Counted from the first letter of the stretch, positions 11,773-25,794 are shown. The stretch: 64,000 nucleotides of DNA from Zhengitettix transpicula (GCA_037074705.1 CM073590.1:215928746-215992745); one strand, 5' to 3'. Made by a program: numbers and translations. Notes: generated from the sequence alone by a model not told the origin.

Positions 11773-12559
11773 GTTAGTTAAATTTTTTTTTTTAGGGTAA
11801 CAGGCTACATGAGGATAATCCACATAGTGACAACTCCCCTTTAATAGCATAGGAAGGGATTAGAAATGGGGAATGCGGAAGGGTAGAGGAAGGTAGCCAA
11901 GGGTTAACTAGGGCCCCCGGGCTATAGTTTAAGGATCCTACTCGGCATTCGCCTAAAAGTAATGTAGTTAAAAATATTATTTTTTTGTTTTTGTTTTTTT
12001 AGGGCAACAGGCTACATGAGGGTAATCCACTTTGAGCAACTCCCCTTTAATAGCATAGGAAGGGATTTGAAAGGGGGGATGCGGAAGGGTAGAAGAAGGT
12101 AGCCGAGGGTTAACTAGGGCCCCCGGGCTATATTTTAAGGATCCTACCTGGCATTCGCCTAAAGAAATGCAGGGAAAACCCTAGAAAAACCTGCATCAGG
12201 TAGGTCGGGCATTGGGTGCTTGTCCCACGCCCTTCCGATAGCGGGAGAGGAGTTTGCTGTGGGGACGCAGCATTCCCTTCCCCGTGCCTCGACCAGTTTA
12301 GGAGGCAGCTGGCCGACTATTCCAATGGGAATAGCGAACAAATCTTACCGTATGCCCAAGGTCTGCGACCCCGGAACATACACCTCTCAAAACAGGCCGA
12401 AGTGCCTCGGCTTGTGGGAACCTTAGTTCAAAAACGGAGCGGAAAAGGCATACCCTAAGGCAGCCCCTTCGTATCTCTCCTAAAAGGTTCTGCCTGCGAG
12501 AGGAAATCCCTCGCAGGTTACCTGCGAGAGAATCCTCTCGCAGGGTAGTTAAAAATATT
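11773..12559 (-). mobile_element. Two tandem family A retroposons with shared flanking repeats
   Basis: Read on the minus strand, copy one (11794-11963) is a 5'-truncated tail and copy two (12001-12544) is a longer element. Each has an A-rich tail (poly-T on plus at 11783-11793 and 11979-12000). The 15-bp motif gtagttaaaaatatt lies between them (11964-11978) and again just after copy two (12545-12559). A related gttagttaaa lies before copy one (11773-11782). This layout, poly(A) tail plus flanking direct repeats of about 10-15 bp, is what target-primed reverse transcription leaves behind, so family A is a retroposon and not a DNA transposon. Confidence 0.85.
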
Positions 12560-14744
12560 AAATCAATGCGATTTAAATAGATACTGTTATTAAAACGAAG
12601 GAGAGTTGATAAACTTTCGTCTGCAGGAAGATATAGATTTGTCCTGTAGCCGAAAATGAATAGTGTTCTGATATTTATGGAAAAAATTGGCGTTTTGGCA
12701 TAATATATAGGGTTTATAGAAAAATTAAAAATAAAGGAGAAAAGAAAACTAGACAAATTATGTTAATGATATTAAGATCTGTTTTGATCTTCTGTTTCAT
12801 TTAGTCATTTCTATAACTATTCTCCACTTCCTATTTCATATCTCATTCTTTTTCTTTTACTTACCCTTTAACATCAAATTATTTCGCTGCCTATTTACAG
12901 TAGTTTCATATCTGTAGTTTCTATATAACACGTAAAATTTATTATGTCCTGAACTTCCTGAAACTTCACTTTTACGTCCTTACTTTTCATTTATGTTACA
13001 TTTACTTCCTTATTTGAGAATTTTAATTATATTTGTTACTCTTATTTTGGTTATTATTTTATTACAAACTATCCGAGTGCCCAGTTATGCCCGTGAATTT
13101 ATTTAAATTAACCCACAGTAGGAATAGAATAGACACTAACCTCTTGGTAAACATTTCATTTAACCACCATCAATAGTTCCATGTGTTTGGTACATCTACC
13201 CATTTGCATTCCCCTCCCCGAACTAACCCCTCGGCATCTAACTTTAAATAAACCTCGATGATGACTGACGGTAATCGGGAATTCTCCTACTACATAAAAA
13301 GAAAAGTGTTAATAATGACGGATTAAAGCAGCAAAAAGTACTCGCGATCTTAATAAAGTCTAAAAATACTCCCGGTACCTTAAAGGAGTAAATAAATACA
13401 ACTTTTATCTAAATATAGACCAAAATATAGCCGGAACCTTAAGAAAATAACAAAATTACCCGATAACATAAGGGCGTCAAAACAACTCCAGGTAACCTTT
13501 TGACAAGCACTTCCACCTCCATGTGGAGGAACATAAAATTTCATTAACCACCATGGTTAATGCGATATTATACTCAGCGACTCCTATAACCCCGGAATCG
13601 ACACTAATAACGGTTTTTTTTTGCATGTCCCTCCTCGGCCAATAATAATCGGTTTACTAACAGCTGAATTTTCATATTCTTCTCCTACTGTGAAAAATAA
13701 TCATTACGGATAATCCTCAAAATCTATTTCTATCATAAACCTTGTTTCCACATTTGCTGACGTCGAAGAGCCAATAGTCTTCCGACAAAGTTTCGGTAGT
13801 TGATATCATTTAACCTCTATTCCCGCCGTGAGTGGAATTCAATAACCTCAGCTCGGTGTCTCCTGTCTTTATCGCTGAGGTACGAATTCCCGTCTTGACG
13901 ACGCTTTCTGAAACTCTAAATGCGAACAGATATTTCTGTGATTCTTAAAACGATAAATTGTAATCAACTACTTTATAGGTATAGAAAATATTTTTCATAA
14001 TTGTTACTCCAGGATAGATATATTTCAATGTTCAATAAATCAAATTTATCACTCAAACTACTTTAAAAATCTTATGGAGAAACAGATTAATTGTATAAAA
14101 GTATGTATCTAAGAAAAATTTCGATTTCACAAATTCACTCAATCCTCTTCTTCTTCTGATTCATGTACATCGTGTAAGAAGGTTTTTTTAATATTTTTAT
14201 TCGTTTTGTTCCGAAAATGTAACTACACACATTACAAAGAAAATAAAATATTTTGACCAAGCATATAATATGCTTTCCACAGACCAAAAAACTGTATAAC
14301 ATCGCAGTCTATCACATAACTGCTAAGCATTGGCCAACATTCATTCCTCGGAAATGAAAGACGACGCCTCTCCCCAATTTTTTCTTAAACGTTCCTTTTA
14401 ATTTATGTATCGCACCTTTCTTCCGATATGTCATCTCTACTTAGTACAGAAAATTAAGGTGATCTACAACCGTAGTAATACATAATTGTGAAGAGAGAGG
14501 TGTGACTCGTGAAGGTCTAGTCAGTGGTGAACGAGTGAATTATCTTAAGAACTTTTTTCTTAACATTTTTCAAACGGTACGCTTCTATGAGAAAGTTAGT
14601 TTCCTTCGCGAAACTTGTAAACTGCCAAAATGCTACTATATACCCACCTCAATGTCTGCCAACCTTGAAGCAAACACACCTGTAACCACTGACTTACGGG
14701 CATCTTCATTCAATTTCTCTGGTTTAGAACCAGAGTCAAACAGC
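12560..14744. other. Intergenic DNA with a degenerate short repeat
   Basis: Around 13340-13510 related blocks recur every 28-55 bp (actcgcgatctt.., actcccggtacctt.., gccggaacctt.., acccgataacat.., actccaggtaacctt..). Two small palindromes follow (cctccatgtggagg, ttaaccaccatggttaa; 13510-13563). No gene was recognised. Confidence 0.35.
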
Positions 14745-15410
14745 CTAGAAATAGGCTACTTGAAGGGTAATCCACATTGCGGCCACTTCCTTGAAATAGT
14801 ATAAGAAGGGATAAAAATGGGGAACTCGGAAGGGAGAACAAACTAGCCAAGGGTAAACTCGGGTCTCCTTGCTTGAGTTAAAAGAGATGTGGGGATATGC
14901 ATTGAGAAAATATTATGACATAGAAAAATCTACATCAGGTAGGTCGACCACTCCATAATTGTCACACAATCTGCCGATGACGAAGGTAGGGTTTACTGTG
15001 GGGACGCAGTATTCTCTTCTTTCATAGAGACACAAGTTACATGATGGTAATCCACGTGGTGCAAAATCCCCTTTCATGAAAGGCGAGATGTTGAAGGAAG
15101 AGCAAGGTATCCAAGGTGTAACTATATTTAACCGGCAATTGCCTAAAAGTACAGAACAAACCATAGAAATCCTGAAAAAGTAGGTTTGGCTCTTGGTACT
15201 TGTCGCACATTCTTCCGATGACTGGAGTGGTGTTTGCCGTGGAGACTTGGCATTCCCTTCTCGTCTCGACCAGTTCAGGGACAGTTACCTGACTGTTCCA
15301 AAAGGATCAACGCACAACTCTTACCGTACGATCAATGTCTTCGACCCCGGAACATATACCTCTCAAAACTGAACGAGTGTGAGATTCTTAATTCAAAGGC
15401 ACCCCCGCCT
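14745..15410 (-). mobile_element. Two tandem diverged family A copies
   Basis: The first copy (about 14745-15024) runs from ..aggctacttgaagggtaatccac.. to ..gtggggacgcagtattc. It is followed at once by a second 3'-end start (acatgatggtaatccacgtgg) and a longer copy up to about 15410 containing ..gcctaaaagt.., ..cgaccagttcagg.. and ..cgaccccggaacatatacc... Both are much more diverged than the copies at 9 and 12 kb, so this is an older insertion pair. Confidence 0.75.
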
Positions 15411-17386
15411 AACTCCTTACAGTTATATATAGCAATCAATTATATCTGTCAATCTGGTTTCTGTTATATTAGAGTCAGCAAACAAGAGGAAGGCCATCAG
15501 CAAACACGCCGCTATGGTTATAAAGGAGCTACGAAAAGTTGAAACGGAGAGTAGTCCATAATAGAAGGAAGAGCCACAACTAAGACCGCTTCCTACGAAG
15601 TAATACTGAACTGCAGTTCCGTAGGAAGCAATTATTGGTCATCGATAAAAAGGGAGGAGTTTTTTAGTGGGTAAAAAACCCACACTACCGTGTAGTGCGG
15701 ACTTCTACCGGTGTATTTTTGAAAATTTTTCACCTATTCTCGTTAAAAAAAAGTTATATATAGCAGCGGTAATTCACTAACTTCAATTAAACTGTGGAGG
15801 ATTCAGTTTGTATTCATACTTGGAATTTTTAGTTTTCAGAGACATAAAACATCCCACTATATTAACATTAGATATTTAGAATATGCCTACTTACAACACC
15901 CTAATGACGTTCTAAAATTTATCGTGAATGCAGTGAATTAAAATCGAATTCGGATTGCAGTAACTCGGAAATCTTCACGAGTGCTCCTTTCCATATACAG
16001 AAACTATTCGTAAATTTGGGGTTTGAATCTTTATTCAAAGTCCCCACCATCAGTTTCGAAACCAAAGAAACATTCTATCAAGACTTAAATATTAACATTA
16101 CACGAACTTTAATTGGTAATATGTTTATTATAGACCTAATTACAGTCCACAGGGATCCTTTCCAATTAGTTTGGTACCTGAAAGAGTTGTAATGGCTTTG
16201 TGTTGGAATAAAACTAAACGACTGCAGTGATCTACCAGGCCAACATAACGTATTTCAATCGCGGTAATGAGCAAACATCTGCCTTGAACTGATTATATGG
16301 CTCAGCTATTTCACAAAGTATTTAGTAAATAAAAAAATAATTGTCACTGATAGTATAGTTCCACCAACTTATATTTAAATTAATAAATGTGGGAATTCTT
16401 CGGGGTATAAAATGTAGGAGTAATATGTAGGATTAAGCATGTCGTCAATGTCATTTTCTGAACTCAATTTAACGAAATTTCAGGTTGAGGCAAACCTAAA
16501 GATGGCCAGTATGAGAGTATTGCTACGCAGGAAATCATTATTAGAATTGTAGCTCCGAAAATGCTGGGGCAACAACTCAAGTGATCACCGTTGCACAGAA
16601 TGGAAACAGATAGCTGTTCCTCGATTGATATAATTTACACTTTTTAATAAAAAAAATGTAATAATAAGCCAGTAGAATATATGTAAAGTAAAATCTTTTA
16701 AAATTGCTGCCATAAAGCCAGAACAGATGAGTGTAGCGAATCAGAATTAGAACAGAATGCAGTTACTTAGTACAAAATATACAAAACAGCTGTAATGCAT
16801 GTTATTTTTCTCTTGAAATTCTTTCCGAATAAAACTTTGGCACCAACGTGTCGATCCAGCACGTACTTTAAATACCTGAAGATTTAAGAATTAGCGAGCC
16901 GTCTAGGACTTGGTGAATTAGTGCATGACTTGAACTAAACGAAGGTATCCGATAATTAAGCAAAAATAAAATACGCCCCGACACCAAATTAGTATTTCAA
17001 CTCAAATAAAATGATTGCAGGTAAAAAAAACACTTCAGAAGGCGACCCGAAAGCCGAGATTGGAGCAGGGACCCCGGAGACGGAGTATTGGAACGTTATT
17101 TATTTAGAACGGACCTCCAAGAACTTAGCCTGGAAAGATTGGAAGAGTATGAAAACAGGACTTAATAATCAAGGATAAAGAGAAAAGCTTTTATAAACTC
17201 AAGACATAGAGACCATGAAATTATCCTTGAATTGAAAAGTCTAAAACGCTTGATCAATTTACATATAAAATCCGTTCTACATTTCAGGTCCTAAATTCTG
17301 ATTTAGTAAAAAAATTGTATGTGAACCTCCATTAGGTCTGATGGATGCAGGAATTTAGCTCCGGATCTGGAGTCGACAGGGATATG
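15411..17386. other. Intergenic DNA, nothing recognised
   Basis: Apart from a 10-bp inverted pair (gcttcctacg / cgtaggaagc, about 15590-15631) no structure or gene was identified. Confidence 0.4.
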
Positions 17387-17456
17387 TTAGTTGGTAGAGC
17401 TTCCACCCGGTAAGCGGTACGTCACGGGTTCGATTCCTGGTACGGAAGAACAATTT
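17387..17456 (+). mobile_element. tRNA-like SINE head or tRNA pseudogene
   Basis: The sequence shows a Pol III A-box-like block (ttagttggtagagc) and a perfect B-box (ggttcgattcc) at tRNA spacing. The middle resembles a tRNA-Thr(GGT) anticodon arm, but the base before the anticodon is C instead of the invariant T and the stem has mismatches. A functional tRNA is therefore unlikely; a tRNA-derived SINE or pseudogene fits better. Confidence 0.6.
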
Positions 17457-19393
17457 AGTTGGAAGAATAAGTTTCCAATAGTAATTTGAAACGGTTATTC
17501 GCAGAGGAGATTTTACTGACTAATTGTTGTCTACCAATCAAAACATTTGGTTACTTTCACCTCGTAACCTTTCAATGTCCCTTTCAAAAGGTCAAATAGA
17601 CAATAAAAGAGGACTGAAAAAAATCTTTATCGTCCTTTTAAATATAGGAAAATGACGTTCAGGAAGTACGTGGGTCAAAAAAGGCAAGTCCCATATACAG
17701 AAAAATAATCACAAGTATATAAAATACGTTAATAGTGATCTTCTGAGATAATAAAAATTAAAAAATTGTTAAAGTATCTATTGACTATGACCTCATAATA
17801 TTTCTTCTTCTAACAGAAAACAGTTAAAATAAAGGGTTGTAATGGGCAGTATATTGGTTCAATAATTTTCTCCTGGGAATATGGTTTGACTGATTTCCCC
17901 ACGGCATTCAACAAAGGTTCTTATATGTTGCTCAGATAAAAATGCATTTTCGTCTAAATTCATTAACAGATACCCTACTCTAGTTTAATTACCAAAATAT
18001 TTATGATAAATCGTTGACAATTTCACTTGAAATATATTGCGAAAACTGCTACCCAATTATAACACACATTTTGTAAGCACTAAATAAGGGAGGAAAAAAT
18101 AGAATGGGCCTGTTCTGCAATCATAACTCACAAGGGATTATTGAACGACAATTACTCTTTCCAAATTACGCAGCGTGAAATTCCTGGAGTAACCCGGAAT
18201 CGCAAACAATACTGTTTGTAAATACAGAGAGCCAGTTCACATATCCATTACGTAAAATGGCCCCATACAGTTGTATTGAAAATATAATTGCAAGACGTGT
18301 TACGAACAGGAGTAAAGAATTTCTTTCAGTTATGCATTGAAAACATTATTTTTGTTTAATTAATTTAATAGAATATTAACAAAAATGCATGTTATTTTAG
18401 TTCTATTCTGGGAAACTTAACGTTATAAATAATTTGGCTTAGGCCACAACAAGTATGTCATTCTATGGCAAAAATAATTTGAATATATTTCACTAATTAA
18501 GAATAGAAAAAATCCCATATTTTTTAATATATTCAGCTTTTGGATACACGCCAAAATTTTATACATAAAATAGATAACAATAACTGAAAACATAAGTCTC
18601 TTTAAAAATATTTAAACACATAAAAAAATTATTCAAATATAAATCTTTGTCGCAAATAATACAATATAATATCATACCAATAAAGTTTCTGTACTAAATA
18701 TGAGTGGCTTGTTACAAGAAACTACAGACATACTAAATATCCTTTCAACTAATCTGTAAAACATTCAAGTAAATAATCACTGTAACAGAGCAGAAAATAT
18801 TTAAGTAACAGACCTAACCACTCAATTTCTCACTGAAAGAAATATTACATAAACCTAATATGCTAACGTGCTGGTAGACACAAAATCTATCTTCCATATA
18901 AGAATAAGTTTAAAAACCTAGCTTCTGTCTATGAGTCTGTTTTAATGTTTTTTCTACAGTCAACATTAAACCACTTTAATTTACTTTTGTAATAATATAT
19001 TTCGTATTCTCTTTTTGAACAGTTTATTCCTTTAAGTGTTAAACTTTCTCCTTTATTTATTAAATATTTCCCTTAAATACTACTTTTTACAATTCATTTA
19101 TACAAAAATAATACTAAAAACCGTAAAAATCCAAATTTATGTATTCAAATAACGTATTTTCAAGAACTATTTTTACCGTAATTTAACCCTTCATCAAAAC
19201 TTACTTATTTTGAATATCACTGAGGTAGGTTCTGTAATTCAAAATTTTATTATATCTTAAATATAAAAATACAGTCATTCACATTCATAAATACATTATT
19301 TTGATGCTTCTTACTCTGTTGTTACTAGGTTACATTTGTCCTATACCACAGCAAATCTGAATCTCCGATAAAGATATGTTGTTGTTTTTTCGC
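17457..19393. other. AT-rich intergenic DNA, nothing recognised
   Basis: No coding frame, RNA gene or repeat family was recognised. Confidence 0.45.
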
Positions 19394-19788
19394 GGGGGGG
19401 GGGGGGGGTAACAGGCTATATGAGGATAATCCACATGGTGGCTACTCCCCTTTAATAGCATAGGAAGGGATTTGAAAGGGGAGATGCTGAAAGGGTAGAG
19501 GAAGGTAGCCAAGACTTGACTAGGGCCCCCGGGCTATGGTTTAAGTATCCTACCCGGTAATTCGCCTAAAAATGATGCAGGGAAAACCCTAGAAAAACCT
19601 TCATCAGGTAGGTCGGGCATTTGGTACTTATCCCACGACCTTCCGATGGCGGGAGAGGGGTTCGCTGTGGGGTCGCAGCTTTCCCTCTCTGTGCCTTGAC
19701 CGGATTAGGAGGCAGCTGGCCGACTATTCCAATAGGAATAGCAGACAACTCTTACCGTATGCCCAATGTCTGCGACACCGGAACATCG
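19394..19788 (-). mobile_element. Family A retroposon with a 15-base G run at its tail
   Basis: The element starts on plus at ..ggtaacaggctatatgaggataatccac and proceeds through all family blocks to ..tctgcgacaccggaacat at about 19788, so it is 5'-truncated on the minus strand. Where other copies have poly-T, this one has fifteen consecutive G (19394-19408) preceded by a short T run. Confidence 0.82.
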
Positions 19789-20048
19789 GTGTTTCCATTT
19801 AATATTTTAAAAGATGCCTTCCACTCTCAACGCTTCAGAAGGGATTATATTTGTCACATTTCAATAATAGTCAACACGTATTATTCCTATTTCTGATACC
19901 AAGTGTATTTCCCGCGATATTCGTGGGATACATCTTTCGGATTTATATGCTATTTTTTAATATTTGGGTTTATTACTTATTTATGATATTACTGACTTAG
20001 AATATTTTCTTACTGGAAAAGTAAACGAAATAAATATAAAATGGTTTA

Positions 20049-20088
<40 letters not shown>

Positions 20089-23000
20089 CACAGATCCCAG
20101 AGTTTAGGATTCGAAACCCAAAGCTCCAGCAGTTTTTCAAGACGAATAATAAGTAATATTCCCAAATCTTAAATTTGAAGGCAAAATCTATTCCCCGTTG
20201 TCGTTTGTTCTTTGCAAAATTCACCAATCAATCATAAATCTTGGTCATAAATCATTTCAATATTCATATATCGTCACAATGAATCTGTTTTAGTATGTGG
20301 GTCATACCAGTCGTTCATTAATAAATAAAAGACCCCCCTCCCCCACCAAAAAAAGGAAATTATTAATTTGATTAAATAAATGTGAAATGCGACTGATAAC
20401 CGCCCGGTAAAGGATGCTACAGTGATGTCTATGATCTCAGATCGGTTTAATATAGGTGAAATTGACTAAATATATCCTTCTGTGTACAAGTACAGTAGGA
20501 ATGAGTAATGCAAGAAAAATGACCACATTCAGTCCGCTCACACTGCTGGAACGAGGTTCGGTGAGCATAACAGATTTCCATCTCCCAAACTTATATCTGA
20601 TAGGAAGCTCTAAGGGATAAAGTGAAGGAAGGGGGCAACCATACGATTCCGAAGGCGAAGCAGTAAATCTCAACTCCCGTGGGAAGTTTCGGGGCTAACA
20701 CTGACTTCACTCCAGTCGCTGGAAATCTTGTTGAAGTAGACTCTAAGAGCAGATTTTTTTTAAGACTCGCGGATAATGTTATATGTAACCTCGATTCACT
20801 TCCCCTTCGATGATCCTAGGAGCGTTACTTTTTCTCTGTCATACTACATTAACGTTTACTGTTGCTCTACTTTTTGGAGAGAAGATATTATCTTCCAAAT
20901 ATTTTGAACGAATTATTAAAACTGTTCAGCAATTAACGTTGTCACAAATTTAGATTCCTAAAATTTATCGTGTGCATGGTTTCATCTAAATGATTATTCA
21001 CGCTTTGTTTTGATAAACCTCTACGACCTGCCTTAGAAATTCCTATCTTTTGTGATTGATATCTTAGGATTGGCAGCGTTCTTGACCGGGAATAATTTAT
21101 CTATGATTTTTTAATTGTTTCAAATACGTGGTGGAAAGTTAGAACAACCACATAAATGAAAAACATTACACAAACGTTTATTTCTCATAGCTGACAGAAT
21201 ATTCTAAATCTGACGGGGGGGAAATGTAGTAAGGTTATGGAAAATGGAAATAAGATCTCAAAGTAGCCAAAATTTACATTCTGTGATATCCACTATTATC
21301 TCAACCGACTTGGAGAATCGTTTGATTAAACACCTAACTTATCATCGTAGACTTACCGTGTGAGTAATATTAATTATCGAATGATTGGAGAAAATAATTA
21401 TTCAGAATAGAAAGTTGGAAGAGAGGGGGGGGGAATTCCCCTGCAAATGGATCTCTTAATACTAAAACTATTGACGAAATGTTTAGTGATAAATTAAATA
21501 TACATTAATTACATAAATATCAATTTCTTCATCTGTCACATTTTGGTCCTTGTACACTTAGTAGAGTAGCAAGACTGCTGTAAGATAAAACAGGATTCAT
21601 AATGCAGGAGATCAGTCGCAAAATCAAGCTCGGGCGGAGCGCGCTTGGAATAAAGTCAAATTAAATAGGCCATAAAAATTTAAATGGTAGGTTCAGTCTT
21701 AGTAACATAATGGGGACATTTTTAGCATCAGGAAAATTGACAGTAACTGCTACAATTTCATCGACATGCTAATAGTGCAGAATTATATTGAATGTCTCAT
21801 TTTGAGACATTTTAGAGCAAGTAGTAAGTTACGCACGTACTGGAAGAAAGAAATGGTAGTACGATACGACTCGTTGCGAGAAAAAAATATGAACAAAGAG
21901 AGTTCTGAACTGGATACGTCTGGCGCTTCATTGGCGCAGCAGGGAGGGACAGAACGAAATACAGGGACCAATGTATATAATACTAGAAATATCAAGTTGG
22001 GAAAAATATATGTAAATGAAAGTTATATCCAGTAATATTTAACATTCCTTTCCTTATAAATATTTTTTTACTATAGCCCTTTTCGTGCAATAACGTTTGT
22101 TCAAATTGACGATATTTTGTCTCTCCTTTCCTTTCGTTTATAAAGTTCACAAAGTTAGTCTTTATCTCTTCCAACTTAGTCGTGAGTACCGTGAAAATTC
22201 TGAAACACCTCAGCATCAGCGCCCGTTTTTTTTAATTTTATCAAACTATATTATATGTTCCGCTAGATAAAGATCCCAGTGTACTACATGAACCATATTC
22301 TAGGAAAGTTCGATAAGTGATGAAAAGCCAGCGGACTTTGCCTGCCTCGTACTTTCCTTCAGTATTCTATTAATGAGGTGTAACGAACGACATTCACCCT
22401 TGAAGTGACATCCTCGCTCCAATCTAAGTTCGTGTGACGGCTTTACGCCTTCAACAAAATTCACTGTTTTATATTGTTATATATTTAGCACAAATAATAA
22501 CTTTACTCTTGGTTAAACTAGTATTTAAATTCGATCAACAATGTATTTTGTTTACGTATAACTGTAATGTGTTTTATTGCTCTGCAAGCGGACAAATTCT
22601 CAATAGTAGCTAAATAATAATAATAATAGTAAAATCACCTTTCACAACGTCTAAATCAGGGATTCCCAACCTTATCCCTACTAAAACGCACTTGACAACC
22701 CTTTAATTATTTTATTATATAGCAGAAATAAGTTGGGGTTGTAAGGACAATCCATTAACAGGCATATCAAATATAAATAAAATTTTTATTTAAAAAATTA
22801 ATTATTGACTTTTGCTACTATTATACAATTTTTAAATAATTAATTTCGAACTTTTTGCTTTTCCGTAATACTATTTATATTAAAAATAAGTTAATCATAA
22901 TCGCAAATCAGCGCGTTCTAGAATGTTTCATCGAAGTCTAGTTTTTCTTAATAAATTACTAACTATGAAAACCTAATATATGTTACTTTGACGTATTTTT

Positions 23001-24324
23001 TCTAATTTCTTTACAATTCCAAATTTCGCATAACCTCATTTTTTTAAAAAACTGATTTTATCTACGAAATTCTCCCTACGGCGGAATTCGGCGTATACAC
23101 AAAAGCGACAATTACAATCGGTTTCAGTTGAGTGGAACGCAGCAGCGTCCTATGCAAATTGATCTTATATTAATACACATTGCAATGTATATTATTATAT
23201 AAAAATAAGATTCCTTAGAAATTAAATAAAAGATTAGTTTCTTTAAGTAATTAAGTCATCGGCGATAAATTTAACATCAAAAATATTTCCGCCATCAAAT
23301 AATTCATATAAGCTAAGACCATTAAAGGACTGTTAACGGTTCCTTATGTCTCACTAAAATGTAACGTTTACTGCAATTGATAATTCCTCACTTAACCGAA
23401 CAGATAGTTTCTCTAAAATTTCCTCACTTGAGTAAACATGCGAAGGTTCGCGGCCGATACTTTTTGAAACAGCTGACATTACAATGCATAGTACAATATG
23501 AATATAATTAACACTAAAAGAAGAGAAAGAAGTAAGCACACAACAAATGGTATATTTAAGGGGATAGATTCTTTTCAGTAGAAAATATGGGTTTTTGTTT
23601 GACCTTGTTAATGTGTGTTTTATGTAATAGGTTTCGTACTATTAAGTGAAAAACGTCTTTCTCTAAGCTGATTACATAAATTTATCTAAAACAAATTATA
23701 TTAAATAAAATAAAATTATTATCGATATAAGCATGCTTTTTAGGTGACTCGATAATAACAGGTTAAGATTACACAATTATTAAAGTTTTTCCTGTTTCTT
23801 ATTCGTCGTATACCTGCTTTCTTATTTATTTATTACAGAGAATAGTAACAGATCTATTAGCATCCATGAAGCCCATTAAATTTCTTGCATGATAAAGCTG
23901 AGATTATCCTTTACACTTTTCATTGATAAAATATTAATCATTTTATGCAATTTTAAAAACGATACATTGAAATATAGGCGTTAACTTCTCACAAAGTATA
24001 TTTAATATAACTGTAACATTAACAATCTTAGAAATCTAAAAACCTGCTTCAAACTAGGAGTAATCATTTTTTCTCAAAGTGGATAAATACTGTGAACCAC
24101 AGATAATTTATTAAGATGGACGTTATTGTATCATTGAATGAAATGCGTCTATAAGTCTTTTTTTTCGTAGCAGAATAAAAATTTAAAATGTCAATTCTAA
24201 ATTCATGTGTTTAACTTTCTTAAATCGATAATTTCCTATTTCTACTAGATTTTTAATCACTCAGATATAGTTGTGAAATTTTGGTGAATTTTTCTCATAT
24301 ATTGTTTCATACGTTTTTTATAAA

Positions 24325-24363
<39 letters not shown>

Positions 24364-25794
24364 CTGGTGAAAACTATTAGAGTAGACGCTGAATGTCTTA
24401 ATTAAACGAAGTATTCTTGTTACAAAGATACTTCTACGCGTTTGGCATCATCTCGCTTGCTTCTTCGATCAAATTCAGATGGCAAAATGATTAAATTTCT
24501 GAAAGGGTACTTATTAATATCTATACTTAAAATGAACTGTCGTGCTTTAATTTCAGCATATTCAGAAAACTTGCAGACGACGGTATGATAACATCGGTAT
24601 TTACATTCGTCCAGATAAATTTGTAATGGAGTGTTTATAAGTATTAATAAACAATACCATTATTTGAGTATTCTGCCTACTAATGAAAAATCATAACTTT
24701 TTATTTACTTGTCTATCGAATAAATAAACCTAAATCCCCTAAATTATTGGCTCTGATATACTAAAACGTGTATGAAAAGATAACAATTGCGTCATTGAAG
24801 TTCGATTTTTTATAACTAGAGTCTTGTTTTGGAAAACGGGATTTTATAGAGGGTAAAGATATGTAGTTTTTCTAAATTTAAATTTGATAAACAACAGAAG
24901 AGTTGGACGTTTTTTCACACCAACGGGTCTCAATTTCTGTAATATTTAATTCCCTTGATGGGCGTTTGAATTTCTCAAGGAGCAGCCACGAAAATAAATT
25001 CATTTTTCACCATTAATTTTTAAGCCACTTGTGGGAGAGGGGGGGGGAAATATATGAGAAAAAAATTCTGACCTATATCATGTCCTGGATGGCGCGTAAA
25101 AAAAGTCATTGATTAAAATTCACTTCGAGACGACACAACTCGTCGGGTCTTCTGGCGACAAAGCATTCGGACACGCCGGAATTGTAGTTCGTAAAGATAT
25201 TTGGATTCAAGAAAATACTGGACAGACCTCCACTTAAATATCTCTACTATTCTGCCCGCCGGGTGAAGAGGGTATGCTGAGCATAACGTCACAGCCCTTG
25301 TAAACGCCCAGTCGCGGACGCTCCGGGCAAATAAAACGTTTTGGAGTCAAACTATATAGCACAGACTTTTGTTATGCCGCATCCACAGGTTAAAAAGTGT
25401 TTTTGAAAATGAGTACTCAGTCGCTCATTGCCACATAAGGAAAAAATTAATCTGTTTCTGTGGCACCCAGTTTCCAAGCCATCTCGATCGAAATGAGAAG
25501 TAAATTTTACTATATTGCATTATCCTACATACTTTTGTCAGAAAGGCCTAAAAGTATTCAAACTAATGTCGAGGGTGCGATTTTGTACTAAAATAAAATA
25601 ACACTGCCAAACTTAATTTTTAAAAAAAGCTTTGATAGTTTAATTTTTATGAATGCTGGAATGCTATACGTTACACCAGCTTCCGAATACAATGATATCC
25701 CGTTTAGGTTATTTAAGTACTGAACTAATCATGAATAATATTTTACTTTACGTCTATATTTTTTAATATGACTAAATAAATCAAAATATTGTAT
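19789..25794. other. Long AT-rich intergenic stretch
   Basis: It contains (TA)n microsatellites at 20050-20086 and 24330-24360 and short G runs at about 21424 and 25038. Around 22657 the sequence cagggattcccaacc resembles a hAT transposon end without a matching partner nearby. A minus-strand frame at 20437-20673 and a plus-strand frame at 21766-22035 show no domain. No gene is supported. Confidence 0.4.

Noticed and set aside
17387..17456. Functional tRNA-Thr gene
   Set aside because: C instead of T before the anticodon and mismatched anticodon stem; treated as a SINE head or pseudogene.
20437..20673. Minus-strand frame of 78 codons
   Set aside because: No recognisable motif, and flanking splice signals are not convincing.
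21766..22216. Overlapping frames on both strands
   Set aside because: No domain, AT-rich composition, frames overlap in antisense; most likely chance.
22657..22680. Possible hAT transposon end (cagggattcccaacc)
   Set aside because: No matching inverted end or 8-bp duplication was found within reach, so it is not listed as an element.
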